Assembly (NCBI GenBank): GCA_035294325.1 | Contig: DATGLE010000056.1 | Span: 1-32,415, forward strand | DNA from: DATGLE01 sp035294325 | GTDB lineage: Bacteria; Chloroflexota; Ktedonobacteria; Ktedonobacterales; Ktedonobacteraceae | Reading direction: 5' to 3' | Length of the DNA stretch: 32,415 nucleotides | In this document: piece by piece, positions 8,128 through 16,193 of the stretch | Position numbering within the stretch: position 1 is the stretch's first letter | How the letters are laid out: the number at the start of each line of letters is the position of its first letter | The notes under the pieces: model-generated | Seen by the model: only the letters and a program-made list of their open reading frames with translations | Databases searched by the model: none | What the model was told of the DNA's origin: nothing | Position numbers and translations under genes: made by a program

Positions 8128-9811
8128 GCGAGACCGTGATCCTTTCCGCGCGTTTCTGCACAATACCGGCGATGGCAAGATAGGCAAGCGGTATCCCGAA
8201 GATCAGGGCCGTCTGATACGCGGCGATTGGACCCCTGCTGAAACCAACAAAGGGATAGATAAAGAGCGCCGTGCCCGACAAGAGCAGCATTGCAGCGGTA
8301 AAGGCGTCAAAGCGGCGCAGCACAACCACCCAGAGCAGCCACAAAAGATACCAGGGCCAGAACCAGCCAGAAACAAGTACCATATACCAGTATACCGCAA
8401 TGCCGCAGCAGCCCAAAAGCGCATCAATTTCTGGCAATCGCGCCGCATGCGCGCTATGGTATGCGCCGGAGCGCCGGGTTGAAGCAAGGCGCACCTCGGA
8501 GAAGAGCCGCGTATAAATGAGCACGAAGATTACAGTGGCGGTTGCGCGCAGTGTGACATCGGCGGCAGTGTCAGGCGGCACGAAGGTTGGGAAGTGGCCG
8601 ATGCGCGCTATGAGTTGAAATATGGCACGCATCGGGCCAGCGAGGATGCCCGCCGGGGAGTGGACAAAATGGCCCATATCGATAGCGGAGGTGATGGCGA
8701 AGAACGTTGAGGCGCCGCGCCAGAAGGGGAGCGAGATCGCCAGCGCCGGAATGAGCACAATAAGCGCGCGCCAGCAGAAACCGCGACAGATGCGCAGGAT
8801 ATTTTCTTCGTCGCGCACATCAAACCAGAGATAGAGCGGCGCCAGCAGCAGCGCTATCAGGTTCGTGCTGATAGCCAGGCCGAGAACCAGCAGCGCAGCG
8901 ATACCATAAAGCTTCTTAACATTCAGGAATGCGGGGTCCCTACTGTGATCAACGCGCAGCACGTAGAGCCAGGTTGCCAGCAGCAGCAGAAAGATCAGGA
9001 CGCCCTCGTTGTGTCCGCTACCAGCCAGCTCGATCAAGGCCAGCGGATTCCAGGCGTAGAGCAGCGTGCCGAGCAGGCGGCGCGCGGGGGCGATTCTGCC
9101 GAGGATGGCCCAGACCAGCACGCAATTGACGAGATGGGCGAGAAGGGCCACGCCTTTGAAGAGCGTGAGCGTTATCGCTGGTCCGGCGCCAACGCGCACA
9201 AGCAGCGAGGCGATAAGAAGCCAGAGTGGACCGTAGATGTTGGGGGCAGCGCGCCCGGAGATTACCCAGCGCAGGTACGGATCGTTGGGGAACTGGAACG
9301 GCGCGGTGTTCAGAGGATCGGCGCCGTAGACCGCGAGGATGCGCCCCGAGAAAATATACGTGAATACATCGTCAGAAAAGAGCAGCGGTTGGAAGAGCAG
9401 CGTGAGGCCGAAGACGAGCGCGCCGAGCAGCAGGAACGGAAGGTAGCGGCGCGTCTCCTCGGCTCTGTTCTGAGCGTGCAAGATAGCGACAATCGCGCAG
9501 GCGTAGGCGCCTATAAGGGCGCTCAGCGTAACGCCGAGCAGGAGAAAGGGGAGCAGGCCGGGACGCGAGGGCGCGGCCACAAAGGGGCCAATGAGCGCCA
9601 TCAGCCAGTGGAATGGCTGAAGCGTCCACGGCCACTGCCCGGCCAGCGGCGAACCGCTCAAATGAAGCTGTGGCAGCGGCGAGAGCGCTACCAGCAGCAA
9701 GTAGAAAAGCTCACTGCCACAGGCAAGGGCGAGCAGCAATGGAAAGAACCGCTGCTGCCGCCTGTTGGTGAGAATAACCGGCTCGCTGCTGGTCTGCTGA
9801 GAAGTCGCCAC
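8120..9811 (-). CDS. Multi-pass GT-C glycosyltransferase (GT87/mannosyltransferase-like)
   Basis: Integral membrane protein of 563 residues with roughly a dozen hydrophobic helices. After the first helices comes SDDVFTYIFSGRILAVYG, the acidic first-loop motif of polyprenol-phosphate-sugar-dependent GT-C enzymes. Then come APNIYGPLWLLIASLL and LLYAWNPLALIELAGSGHN, both characteristic of GT87/DUF2029 and mycobacterial-type alpha-mannosyltransferases. It likely transfers a sugar from a polyprenyl-phosphate donor to a cell-surface glycan or glycolipid. The acceptor is not deducible. It sits 2 nt downstream of purB and overlaps idi, an isoprenoid gene, which fits a polyprenyl-linked donor but does not prove it. 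Confidence 0.75.
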   Translation of the reverse strand: MATSQQTSSEPVILTNRRQQRFFPLLLALACGSELFYLLLVALSPLPQLHLSGSPLAGQWPWTLQPFHWLMALIGPFVAAPSRPGLLPFLLLGVTLSALIGAYACAIVAILHAQNRAEETRRYLPFLLLGALVFGLTLLFQPLLFSDDVFTYIFSGRILAVYGADPLNTAPFQFPNDPYLRWVISGRAAPNIYGPLWLLIASLLVRVGAGPAITLTLFKGVALLAHLVNCVLVWAILGRIAPARRLLGTLLYAWNPLALIELAGSGHNEGVLIFLLLLATWLYVLRVDHSRDPAFLNVKKLYGIAALLVLGLAISTNLIALLLAPLYLWFDVRDEENILRICRGFCWRALIVLIPALAISLPFWRGASTFFAITSAIDMGHFVHSPAGILAGPMRAIFQLIARIGHFPTFVPPDTAADVTLRATATVIFVLIYTRLFSEVRLASTRRSGAYHSAHAARLPEIDALLGCCGIAVYWYMVLVSGWFWPWYLLWLLWVVVLRRFDAFTAAMLLLSGTALFIYPFVGFSRGPIAAYQTALIFGIPLAYLAIAGIVQKRAERITVSHE

Positions 9812-9813
9812 TC

Positions 9814-11124
9814 CTATAGTCCCACTCTTCTAAATGCTGTGTCGATATATTTGAGATAATAATCCGTGCTGGTCAGTTCGCGCAACTCGGAGGGAGTGAG
9901 ATAGCGCGCGACCTCGGGATCGCTGCTGAGCGCTTCGAGCAGGGCAGGCCCCTGGATTGGCCCTTTGCTCGCCATGCTCCAGACCTTTTTCGCGTTGCGC
10001 TGCACCATCTTGTACGCCTCCTGTCGCCCCACACCCCTATCGATGAGCGCCAGCAGAATACGCTGCGAAAAGACCAGGCCGCCGGTCATATTCAGGTTGA
10101 CCAGCATACGCTCGGCGTCTACCTGTAAGCCCCGCATTACACCCGTGAAGATGTGCAGCATGTAGTGCAGCAGCGTGCAGGCGTCGGGAATGATGATACG
10201 CTCCGCCGACGAGTGGCTGATGTCGCGCTCATGCCAGAGAGCCACATTCTCCATCGCGGTCATAGCAAAGCCGCGCAGCACGCGCGCGAGGCCGCAGATG
10301 CGCTCGCAAAGCTCAGGATTGCGCTTATGTGGCATCGCCGACGATCCCTGCTGGCCGGATCCAAACGGCTCGAACGCCTCACTCACCTCGGTACGTTGCA
10401 GATGGCGGATCTCCTGCGCCATCTTCTCCAGTGAACTGCCGATCAGAGCCAGCGTGGTGACAAAATGGGCATGCCTGTCGCGCTGCACGATCTGATTGGA
10501 AATGGGTGCGACGCCCAGGCCCAGTTGCGCGCAGACGAACTCCTCGATCTGCGGCGGGACCGTAGCATGCGTGCCAACCGCGCCGGAGATTTTGCCGACT
10601 GCGACCTGCTCCAGCGCGGCATCAAGCCGCTGCTGGTGGCGCCGCAGTTCGTCCACCCAGAGCGCGAGCTTCAGGCCGAAAGTCATCGGCTCGGCATGGA
10701 TACCGTGCGTGCGCCCGGCCATCAGCGTATATTTGTGCTGCTGCGCACCCTGCGCCACCGCCAGGATCAGATCGGCCAGGGACGCGCTGAGGAACTGGCC
10801 CGCCTCTTTGATCTGGACGGCAAGGCCCGTGTCGAGCACATCGGAAGAGGTCAGGCCGAGATGGATAAAGCGTCCCTCCGGCCCGAGCTGTTCCTGGACG
10901 GAGCGCAGGAAGGAGATGACATCATGATGCGTCTCCTGCTCTATCTCCTGCATGCGCTGAGCGTTATAGCGGGCCTGGCGGATTTTCTCCAGCGCCTCCT
11001 GCGGGATCACGCCCTCGCGCGCCCAGCCCTCACAGACGAGCAGTTCGACTTGCAGCCATGTGTCGGTCTTGTGGGCGGCGGACCATATCGCAGCCATTTC
11101 TGGCAGAGAATAACGTTCGATCAT
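9814..11124 (-). CDS. purB: Adenylosuccinate lyase
   Basis: Fumarase/aspartase-superfamily lyase of 436 residues acting twice in purine synthesis, splitting fumarate from SAICAR and from adenylosuccinate. The superfamily signature GSSAMPHKRNP (260-270) contains the mobile-loop catalytic serine. THHDVISF (65-72), GLTSSDVLDTG (90-100) and the histidine in AGRTHGIHAEPMT (137-149) complete the active site. Length is normal for the shorter bacterial PurB. The start at 11124 gives the standard MIERYSLPEM opening. It heads a minus-strand operon with the glycosyltransferase and idi; the promoter is not obvious in the repeat-rich region just upstream. Confidence 0.96.
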   Translation of the reverse strand: MIERYSLPEMAAIWSAAHKTDTWLQVELLVCEGWAREGVIPQEALEKIRQARYNAQRMQEIEQETHHDVISFLRSVQEQLGPEGRFIHLGLTSSDVLDTGLAVQIKEAGQFLSASLADLILAVAQGAQQHKYTLMAGRTHGIHAEPMTFGLKLALWVDELRRHQQRLDAALEQVAVGKISGAVGTHATVPPQIEEFVCAQLGLGVAPISNQIVQRDRHAHFVTTLALIGSSLEKMAQEIRHLQRTEVSEAFEPFGSGQQGSSAMPHKRNPELCERICGLARVLRGFAMTAMENVALWHERDISHSSAERIIIPDACTLLHYMLHIFTGVMRGLQVDAERMLVNLNMTGGLVFSQRILLALIDRGVGRQEAYKMVQRNAKKVWSMASKGPIQGPALLEALSSDPEVARYLTPSELRELTSTDYYLKYIDTAFRRVGL

Positions 11125-11144
11125 AATACACCATCACCTGCGAA

Positions 11145-11163
11145 CGCCTGCGGCGCTCGCCTC
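11145..11163 (-). repeat. 19-nt GC module of the composite hairpin element, copy 1
   Basis: Read on the minus strand this is GAGGCGAGCGCCGCAGGCG, identical at 19 of 19 positions to 18753-18771. It lies 10 nt from the perfect hairpin at 11174-11210, on the same side as in the other copy. Confidence 0.85.
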
Positions 11164-11173
11164 AGGGAGTTTA

Positions 11174-11210
11174 ATGTGTAGACCAGGCGCTTTGCGCCTG
11201 GTCTACACAT
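11174..11210. repeat. Perfect 17-bp hairpin (composite element, copy 1 core)
   Basis: ATGTGTAGACCAGGCGC (11174-11190) and its exact reverse complement (11194-11210) flank a TTT loop. It is upstream of purB, between conserved GC modules at 11145-11163 and 11215-11245. No T-tract follows on either strand. Confidence 0.9.
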
Positions 11211-11214
11211 CCCT

Positions 11215-11245
11215 GCGCGGCTTCGCCGCGTGAACGCCCGGCGAG
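11215..11245 (+). repeat. 31-nt GC-rich module, copy B
   Basis: It matches 1149-1179 at 30 of 31 positions, and more loosely the flank at about 18657-18697 read on the opposite strand. It forms the second flank of the composite element around the 11174-11210 hairpin. Confidence 0.8.
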
Positions 11246-11299
11246 AGCGGGCCAGAACGCTGAGCATCAGATACTCTCCTAAGTGTACCACACACGCGC

Positions 11300-11328
11300 T
11301 TGTCACACTGCATGAGATATGGTATACT
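11300..11328 (+). promoter_or_regulatory. Promoter of the tRNA-Ser pair
   Basis: TTGTCA (11300-11305), a 17-bp spacer and TATACT (11323-11328). The expected transcription start falls at or next to the first base of the first tRNA (11336). Confidence 0.7.
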
Positions 11329-11335
11329 TCACGGC

Positions 11336-11421
11336 GGAAGGATGTCAGAGTGGTCGATTGAGCCGCTCTCGAAAAGCGGTAGGGTTAATAGCCCTCGTGG
11401 GTTCGAATCCCACTCCTTCCG
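11336..11421 (+). tRNA. tRNA-Ser (anticodon CGA)
   Basis: Acceptor GGAAGGA pairs with TCCTTCC (11414-11420). The anticodon stem CCGCT/AGCGG encloses CTCGAAA, giving anticodon CGA, which reads UCG. The long variable arm AGGGTTAATAGCCCT marks a class II tRNA, and GTGGGTTCGAATCCCAC is the T arm. The discriminator is G and CCA is not encoded. Confidence 0.95.
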
Positions 11422-11432
11422 CCCCGTTTTTT

Positions 11433-11518
11433 GGAGGAGTCTCATAGTGGCCTAGTGAGCACGACTGGAAATCGTGTAGGGTTAACAGCCCTCGTGGGTT
11501 CGAATCCCACCTCCTCCG
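11433..11518 (+). tRNA. tRNA-Ser (anticodon GGA)
   Basis: Acceptor GGAGGAG pairs with CTCCTCC (11511-11517). The anticodon stem CACGA/TCGTG encloses CTGGAAA, giving anticodon GGA for UCC/UCU. Its variable arm and T arm are almost identical to those of the tRNA-Ser 11 nt upstream, with which it is presumably cotranscribed. CCA is not encoded. Confidence 0.95.
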
Positions 11519-11608
11519 TCCCACCCTTTAAATGAGACAGTTACCTTTCCCGATCTTCAGCAACTCTCTGCTACCTTGCAGCGAATCATGCCAGCTCAAT
11601 GATCGGGA

Positions 11609-12598
11609 TTATGTCCCCTTCACCTGAAGTAGCAGCTTGCCAACATGTGAGCGCGCCTCGATACGCCGGTGTGCCTCCGGCGCCTGTTCCAGAGGCAGCG
11701 CCCCATCAATCGCGAGGGTGAGCGCGCCCGAAGCCAGCAGGCCCACCACCTTTTGCGCCGTCTCGGCGACCAGGTGGGGCGCGGTCTGCGAGAGCGTAGT
11801 GATGCTATAGCCCACCACCGCCTTGTTTGAGGTCCAGAGCTGGGTAGGCGAAATCGGCTGCTCTGGATTATCGCTGGCATTGCCGAAGACCACGAGGCGG
11901 CCAAAGGGGGCCAGCACGCCCAGGCTCTGGCTTCGCGTCGGCTCTCCACGCGCATCCAGGATGATATCGATACCCTTGCCATCCGTCGCAGCCAGGGCTG
12001 CCTCGACAAAGCCATCCAGCAGGAACACCTGGTCGTAGCCAAAGGCGCGCGCGGCGGCGGCTTTCTCCTGGCTACTGGTCGTGCCGAGCACGAGCCGCGC
12101 TCCCAGCGCACGCGCGATCTGCCCCGCTGCCATGCCAATCCCACCCGAAGCGGCATGGATGAGAACGCTCTCGCCACGCTGGAGCCTGCCCGCTCGTGTG
12201 AGCAGATCATAGGCGGTGATGGCAACTGTAGGAAAGGCCGCGGCCTGTTGCAAGTCTACCTTGCCGGCGACGTTCTCCAGGGGGAAGGTCAGCACCGCCC
12301 GGGCGAGGGCAAACTCAGCATAACCGCCCTGAACGGTCAACGCGGCCACTGGCTGACCAACGCGTAAGCCGGTGACGCCCTCACCCAGAGCATGGACGGT
12401 TCCCGAGACTTCGTAGCCGGGGACAAAGGGCAGAGGGCGGGCATGATAGGTGCCCCGGCGCGCCATCAGGTCGGCATAGTTCACCCCGGCATAGGCCACC
12501 TCGATCAAGACCTGGCCTGGTCCCGGCTCCAGCACGCGCATGTCAAGCACTTCCAGAACTTCTGGCCCGCCGAAGCGGGTGACGGCTACTGCCTTCAT
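11609..12598 (-). CDS. MDR-superfamily NADPH:quinone oxidoreductase-like protein
   Basis: Zinc-independent medium-chain dehydrogenase/reductase of 329 residues. The N-terminal GroES-like domain begins MKAVAVTRFGGPEVLEV with AYAGVNYADLMARRGTY and PFVPGYEVSGTV; the Rossmann domain carries ESVLIHAASGGIGMAAGQIA, whose ASGGIGMAA loop binds NADPH. No structural or catalytic zinc cysteines are visible, typical of quinone reductases (QOR) and zeta-crystallin relatives. An upstream TTG is in frame, but the ATG at 12598 shares one base with the stop of the preceding gene (TGATG), so that start is preferred. It is the last gene of the VOC/release-factor/PPOX cluster. The physiological acceptor is unknown. 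Confidence 0.9.
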   Translation of the reverse strand: MKAVAVTRFGGPEVLEVLDMRVLEPGPGQVLIEVAYAGVNYADLMARRGTYHARPLPFVPGYEVSGTVHALGEGVTGLRVGQPVAALTVQGGYAEFALARAVLTFPLENVAGKVDLQQAAAFPTVAITAYDLLTRAGRLQRGESVLIHAASGGIGMAAGQIARALGARLVLGTTSSQEKAAAARAFGYDQVFLLDGFVEAALAATDGKGIDIILDARGEPTRSQSLGVLAPFGRLVVFGNASDNPEQPISPTQLWTSNKAVVGYSITTLSQTAPHLVAETAQKVVGLLASGALTLAIDGALPLEQAPEAHRRIEARSHVGKLLLQVKGT

Positions 12599-13017
12599 CA
12601 AGATTTCTCCTCAATCCAGGGGCCAACCCCATGAATATGTTCGACGGTGATGCGGGTGATATACCCGGCCGGCGCACCATCAGGAATAAATTTCGTCCCC
12701 GGACCGATGTAGATCTGCGCCAGGCGGTTCAGCAATTCGGGTGCCCCACCCTCCGTAATCCTGGCACGCCCATTGATGACCAGGTAATTATCCAATGCCC
12801 CGGTTTTTCCGCCCGTCTCCATCGAAAGCGCGACGCGCGCATCTCTCTGTATATTTTTCACTTTTTGATAGGAGGCCAGATGACCACAGACAATTTCATC
12901 GCCCTCCAGGCCAACCCAGACGAGGGTGACGTGCGGACTGCCATCGCTGCCCAGCGTCACCAGATGAGCCAGGTGCCCTGAAGTTAAAGCCTGCCGGACG
13001 GCATCGCTCAATACCAT
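12598..13017 (-). CDS. PPOX-class (pyridoxamine-phosphate-oxidase-like, possibly F420-dependent) flavin/deazaflavin protein
   Basis: Split-barrel protein of 139 residues. HLAHLVTLGSDGSPHVTLVW followed by YQKVKNIQRDARVALSME is the pattern of the Rv1155/Rv2991-like PPOX-class F420-dependent oxidoreductases, which bind FMN or F420 between dimer halves. YLVINGRARITEG is the following strand pair. Length is normal. FMN versus F420 cannot be decided here. Its stop overlaps the start of the quinone-oxidoreductase gene by one base, so the two are coupled and may act in the same redox process. Confidence 0.8.
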   Translation of the reverse strand: MVLSDAVRQALTSGHLAHLVTLGSDGSPHVTLVWVGLEGDEIVCGHLASYQKVKNIQRDARVALSMETGGKTGALDNYLVINGRARITEGGAPELLNRLAQIYIGPGTKFIPDGAPAGYITRITVEHIHGVGPWIEEKS

Positions 13018-13054
13018 GCTGGTTACACATCCTTTCTCCAGGAGATCACACGGA

Positions 13055-13405
13055 CTACTCGGAGTTCTCGCGAATACCAGTCCGCAGGCGCTTGATGAGA
13101 CCGGTGTGACGCTTTGCTTGCAGGCGGCGCCGGCGGCTCGCAGCGGTGGGCCGCGTGGCCCGGCGTGGAATCACCGGCTGCTGCCGCTCTTGAAGGAGCT
13201 GTGCCATGCGTTCAAAAGCGACCTCACGGTTGGCATGCTGGGACCGGCGCTCGGTCGCTGTTACCGTCAGGCCCGTTGGACGATGGATCAGGCGCACTCC
13301 GCTCTCGACTTTGTTGCGATGCTGCCCCCCCGGTCCGCTGGCAATCAGGAATTGCACCTCACAATCCCGTTCAAGGGAGGCCCGGTCAGTGGGAAAATGT
13401 TCCAT
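13055..13405 (-). CDS. ArfB/YaeJ-like peptidyl-tRNA hydrolase (release-factor GGQ domain)
   Basis: Protein of 116 residues with only the RF-1 catalytic domain: QFLIASGPGGQHRNKVESG, with GGQ at 26-28, hydrolyses peptidyl-tRNA in the ribosome. There is no stop-codon-recognition domain. The C-terminal tail is strongly basic (RRATRPTAASRRRRLQAKR onward), as in ArfB, whose tail enters the empty mRNA channel of stalled ribosomes. It is somewhat shorter than E. coli ArfB (140). It therefore likely rescues non-stop ribosomes, although related release-factor-like proteins of uncharacterised role exist. It lies 18 nt after the VOC gene and 37 nt before the PPOX gene, in one unit. Confidence 0.83.
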   Translation of the reverse strand: MEHFPTDRASLERDCEVQFLIASGPGGQHRNKVESGVRLIHRPTGLTVTATERRSQHANREVAFERMAQLLQERQQPVIPRRATRPTAASRRRRLQAKRHTGLIKRLRTGIRENSE

Positions 13406-13423
13406 TGCCCTCTGGCTTCCCCG

Positions 13424-13951
13424 TTACTTATATCGCGACAGCAGCGGCAGATATGCCGCTGCGTCAGGCTCGTCAAGTTCGGCGAGAAGGCTCGCGAAAT
13501 CGAGCGGCTTCCGGCTGAATTGAACCTTGCCATCGAAGCGCGGCCACTCGCCGGGGTCGCGGTCCCAGGCAAGCTCAAGCCCGTTAAAATCGGGATCGTG
13601 CAGATAGATGGCCTCGTGGGTGCCGTGATCGGATGCTCCGTCGATTGACCAGCCATGATCGAGCAGGCGTTTGAGGGCGACGGCCAGGTCTCTACGCGTG
13701 GGATAATTGATAGCGAAATGATACAGACCGGTTGTCCCGGGGGCAGGCGGCTGGCCGTCCTTGCTCTCCCAGGTGTTGAGGCCGATGTGATGATGATAGC
13801 CACCGGCGGATAGGAAGGCCGCGGTCCCAAAGTCGAAGAGCAGGTCAAAGCCCAGGTAGTCGCGATAAAAGCCAATCGCGCGCTCCAGGTTGGCGACCTT
13901 GAGATGGACGTGTCCAATACGAGTCGCGGCAGGGATGGATGTCTCGGTCAT
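13424..13951 (-). CDS. VOC-family (glyoxalase/extradiol dioxygenase-like) protein
   Basis: Protein of 175 residues with the two beta-alpha-beta-beta-beta halves of the vicinal-oxygen-chelate fold. RIGHVHLKVANLERAIGFYR (11-30) opens the first half with a likely metal-binding histidine (H14 or H16). TTGLYHFAINYPTRRDLAVA begins the second half with another histidine, and EAIYLHDPDFNGLELAWDR supplies the terminal metal-ligand glutamate. This is the CatE/catechol-2,3-dioxygenase-like subgroup, but many members have other roles. SD AAGGAG lies 7 nt before the start. It is the first gene of the cluster ending in the quinone oxidoreductase. Confidence 0.85.
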   Translation of the reverse strand: MTETSIPAATRIGHVHLKVANLERAIGFYRDYLGFDLLFDFGTAAFLSAGGYHHHIGLNTWESKDGQPPAPGTTGLYHFAINYPTRRDLAVALKRLLDHGWSIDGASDHGTHEAIYLHDPDFNGLELAWDRDPGEWPRFDGKVQFSRKPLDFASLLAELDEPDAAAYLPLLSRYK

Positions 13952-13976
13952 AGCCGGCTCCTTAATTACTTATGGA

Positions 13977-14031
13977 TAAGGGTGGATGGAGAAGGACATG
14001 GCTGCGCCACGTCCCTCTCCATCCACCCTTA
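13977..14031 (-). repeat. Long 26-bp hairpin downstream of groEL
   Basis: Arms 13977-14002 and 14006-14031 around a TGC loop, with two mismatches (A-C) on the plus strand. On the minus strand, which is transcribed here, both become G-U pairs. It lies in the 129-nt gap between groEL and the VOC gene and could terminate or protect the groESL transcript. Confidence 0.75.
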
Positions 14032-14041
14032 CCCACTGTGA

Positions 14042-14071
14042 GCACTGAGATGCGTTAGCGCATCTCAGTGC
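14042..14071 (-). terminator. Perfect 13-bp hairpin just after groEL
   Basis: GCACTGAGATGCG and its reverse complement surround a 4-nt loop (14055-14058), starting 10 nt after the groEL stop. There is no T-tract, so it is a weak intrinsic terminator or an mRNA-stabilising 3' structure; a second long hairpin follows. Confidence 0.5.
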
Positions 14072-14080
14072 CTCAAGAGA

Positions 14081-15712
14081 CTACATCATGCCGCCCATGC
14101 CGCCGGGCATACCACCGGCAGGCGCGGCTGGCTCCTCCTCTGGAATATCGCTGATAAGTGTATCTGTCGAGAGCAGCATTCCCGCGATGCTGACCGCGTT
14201 CTGCAACGCGGAACGCGTGACCTTCGCGGGATCGACGATACCGGCCTTGAACATATCAACGTACTCGCCGGTCAGCGCGTTGAAGCCGTAGCCGCGAGGC
14301 TGGCTGCGCACACCCGCGACAACCACCGATCCATCGTAACCGGCGTTGGTGGCAAGCTGGCGTAGAGGCTCTTCCAGAGCACGGCGCAGAATGTTGACGC
14401 CTGTCGCCTCATCACCAGGAGCGGCCTGCACCTTGTCAAGCGCAGAGATGGCAGCGATCAGTACGGAGCCACCGCCGGGAACGATGCCCTCTTCGATGGC
14501 CGCACGCGTGGCGGAAAGCGCATCTTCTACGCGATGTTTCTTTTCTTTCAGCTCGGTCTCAGTCGCGGCGCCGACCTTGATAACGCCCACGCCTCCGGCC
14601 AGCTTCGCCAGGCGCTCCTGAAGCTTCTCGCGGTCATAGTCGCTGGTCGTCTCTTCGATCTGAGCGCGGATCTGCTGCATGCGGGCCTGGATAGCCTGCT
14701 GTGAGCCGGCGCCCTCAACAATAGTGGTATTGTCTTTGGTCGCCGAGACTTTGCGAGCGCGGCCAAGATCCTGCAAGGTCGTATTTTCGAGCTTGAGGCC
14801 CTTCTTCTCCGTGATGAGCGTTGCTCCGGTCAGGATCGAGATATCCTCCAGCATCGCCTCACGGCGATCACCAAAGCCGGGAGCCTTCACAGCTATCACG
14901 TTCAGGGCACCACGCACCTTGTTGACGACCAGCGTCGCCAGCGCCTCACCATCGACATCTTCGGCAATAATCACGAGATCCTTCATACCGCTTTGCAGCA
15001 TACTCTCCAGCAGCGGCAGGATATCGGCGATGGCACTGATCTTTTTATCGGTTACAAGGATAAAGGGATTATCCAGTTCGGCTACGGTATGTTCCTGGTT
15101 CGTGGTCATGTAAGGCGAAATGTACCCGCGATCAAATTCCATGCCCTCGGTATACTCTTTCTCCATCTCGATGCCACGGCCCTCTTCAACCGTAATCACG
15201 CCATCCTTGCCGACCTTCTCCATGACCTCGGCGATCAGGTTGCCGATCTCCTGATCTCCGGCAGAGATCGAGGCGACCTGCGCGATTTCCTCGCGTGTCT
15301 CAACGGGCTTGCTCATCGACTTGATGCTCTCGACGATAGCCTCGGCACCTTTCTCCAGACCACGGCGCAGGATCATAGGATTCGCACCCGCCGCCAGGTT
15401 TCTCAGACCTTCGTTGACAATCGCATGCGCCAGCACGGTTGCGGTAGTGGTGCCATCGCCGGCAACATCATTGGTCCTGGTCGCCGCCTCTTTAAGTAAT
15501 TGCGCGCCCATATTCTCAAAGGGATCGGGCAACTCCACATCGCGCGCGATGGTTACGCCATCGTTGGTAATCGTTGGCGAGCCGAATTTCTTGTCCAGCA
15601 CAACGTTGCGGCCCTTCGGCCCAAGTGTAACCCTTACTGCATCAGCCAGCACATCCATTCCCTGCTTGAGAGAATGGCGCGCCTGTTCATTAAATTGCAA
15701 TCGCTTCGCCAC
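14081..15712 (-). CDS. groEL: Chaperonin GroEL (Hsp60)
   Basis: ATP-dependent folding chamber subunit of 543 residues. It opens MAKRLQFNEQARHSLKQGMD; VTLGPKGRNVVLDKKFGSP and GDGTTTATVLAHAI are the nucleotide-binding motifs of the equatorial domain. The apical domain lies in the middle, and VEDALSATRAAIEEGIVPGG marks the return to the equatorial domain. The C-terminus ends in the typical GGM-repeat tail (AGGMPGGMGGMM). It is 58 nt downstream of groES and cotranscribed under CIRCE control. Confidence 0.99.
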   Translation of the reverse strand: MAKRLQFNEQARHSLKQGMDVLADAVRVTLGPKGRNVVLDKKFGSPTITNDGVTIARDVELPDPFENMGAQLLKEAATRTNDVAGDGTTTATVLAHAIVNEGLRNLAAGANPMILRRGLEKGAEAIVESIKSMSKPVETREEIAQVASISAGDQEIGNLIAEVMEKVGKDGVITVEEGRGIEMEKEYTEGMEFDRGYISPYMTTNQEHTVAELDNPFILVTDKKISAIADILPLLESMLQSGMKDLVIIAEDVDGEALATLVVNKVRGALNVIAVKAPGFGDRREAMLEDISILTGATLITEKKGLKLENTTLQDLGRARKVSATKDNTTIVEGAGSQQAIQARMQQIRAQIEETTSDYDREKLQERLAKLAGGVGVIKVGAATETELKEKKHRVEDALSATRAAIEEGIVPGGGSVLIAAISALDKVQAAPGDEATGVNILRRALEEPLRQLATNAGYDGSVVVAGVRSQPRGYGFNALTGEYVDMFKAGIVDPAKVTRSALQNAVSIAGMLLSTDTLISDIPEEEPAAPAGGMPGGMGGMM

Positions 15713-15770
15713 GAAACGTTCTCCTCATCTACAGAATTTCGCCTGCTCCCCGGGCGGGAGCAGGACAATA

Positions 15771-16073
15771 TTATTCAACAACGCCCATGATGTCGCTTTC
15801 GCGGAGGATCAAATACTCTTCGCCGTCGAGCTTGACCTCGGTGCCCGCATATTTAGCAAAGAGCACTTTCTGCCCGACCTGGATTTCCATATTGCTCCGC
15901 TTGCCATTGTCCAGCACCTTGCCCGGACCCACCGCCAGCACTTCGCCCTCCTGGGGCTTCTCTTTCGCGGTATCCGGCAGCACAATGCCGGTTTTGGTGA
16001 CGGTCTCGCGGGCCAGCGCTTTGACCACTACGCGGTCCCCAAGTGGTCGGAGTTTCACACTCACTGTTGGCAT
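15771..16073 (-). CDS. groES: Co-chaperonin GroES (Hsp10)
   Basis: Lid of the GroEL chamber, 100 residues. LRPLGDRVVVKALARETVTK is the N-terminal strand, followed by the mobile loop (TGIVLPDTAKEKPQEGEV), with the roof GPGK and the C-terminal EYLILRESDIMGVVE. SD GGGAGGAAAG directly precedes the start. The promoter and CIRCE operator lie about 270 nt upstream, leaving an unusually long leader that contains a family 1 inverted repeat. Confidence 0.98.
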   Translation of the reverse strand: MPTVSVKLRPLGDRVVVKALARETVTKTGIVLPDTAKEKPQEGEVLAVGPGKVLDNGKRSNMEIQVGQKVLFAKYAGTEVKLDGEEYLILRESDIMGVVE

Positions 16074-16193
16074 ACGTCTTTCCTCCCAGATTTCGTCGTA
16101 TGTGTTGTATATACTTTCTTCAAGCAGGCAAGTTAGCTCGTCGTAGCCGCACGCTGGTGATTATTAACCATCAAAAGCGGGAACTCTTTCCCC

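Noticed and set aside
14081..16073. HrcA or another heat-shock gene in the groESL operon
   Set aside because: Only groES and groEL are present; no hrcA, grpE, dnaK or dnaJ sequence is visible in the window.
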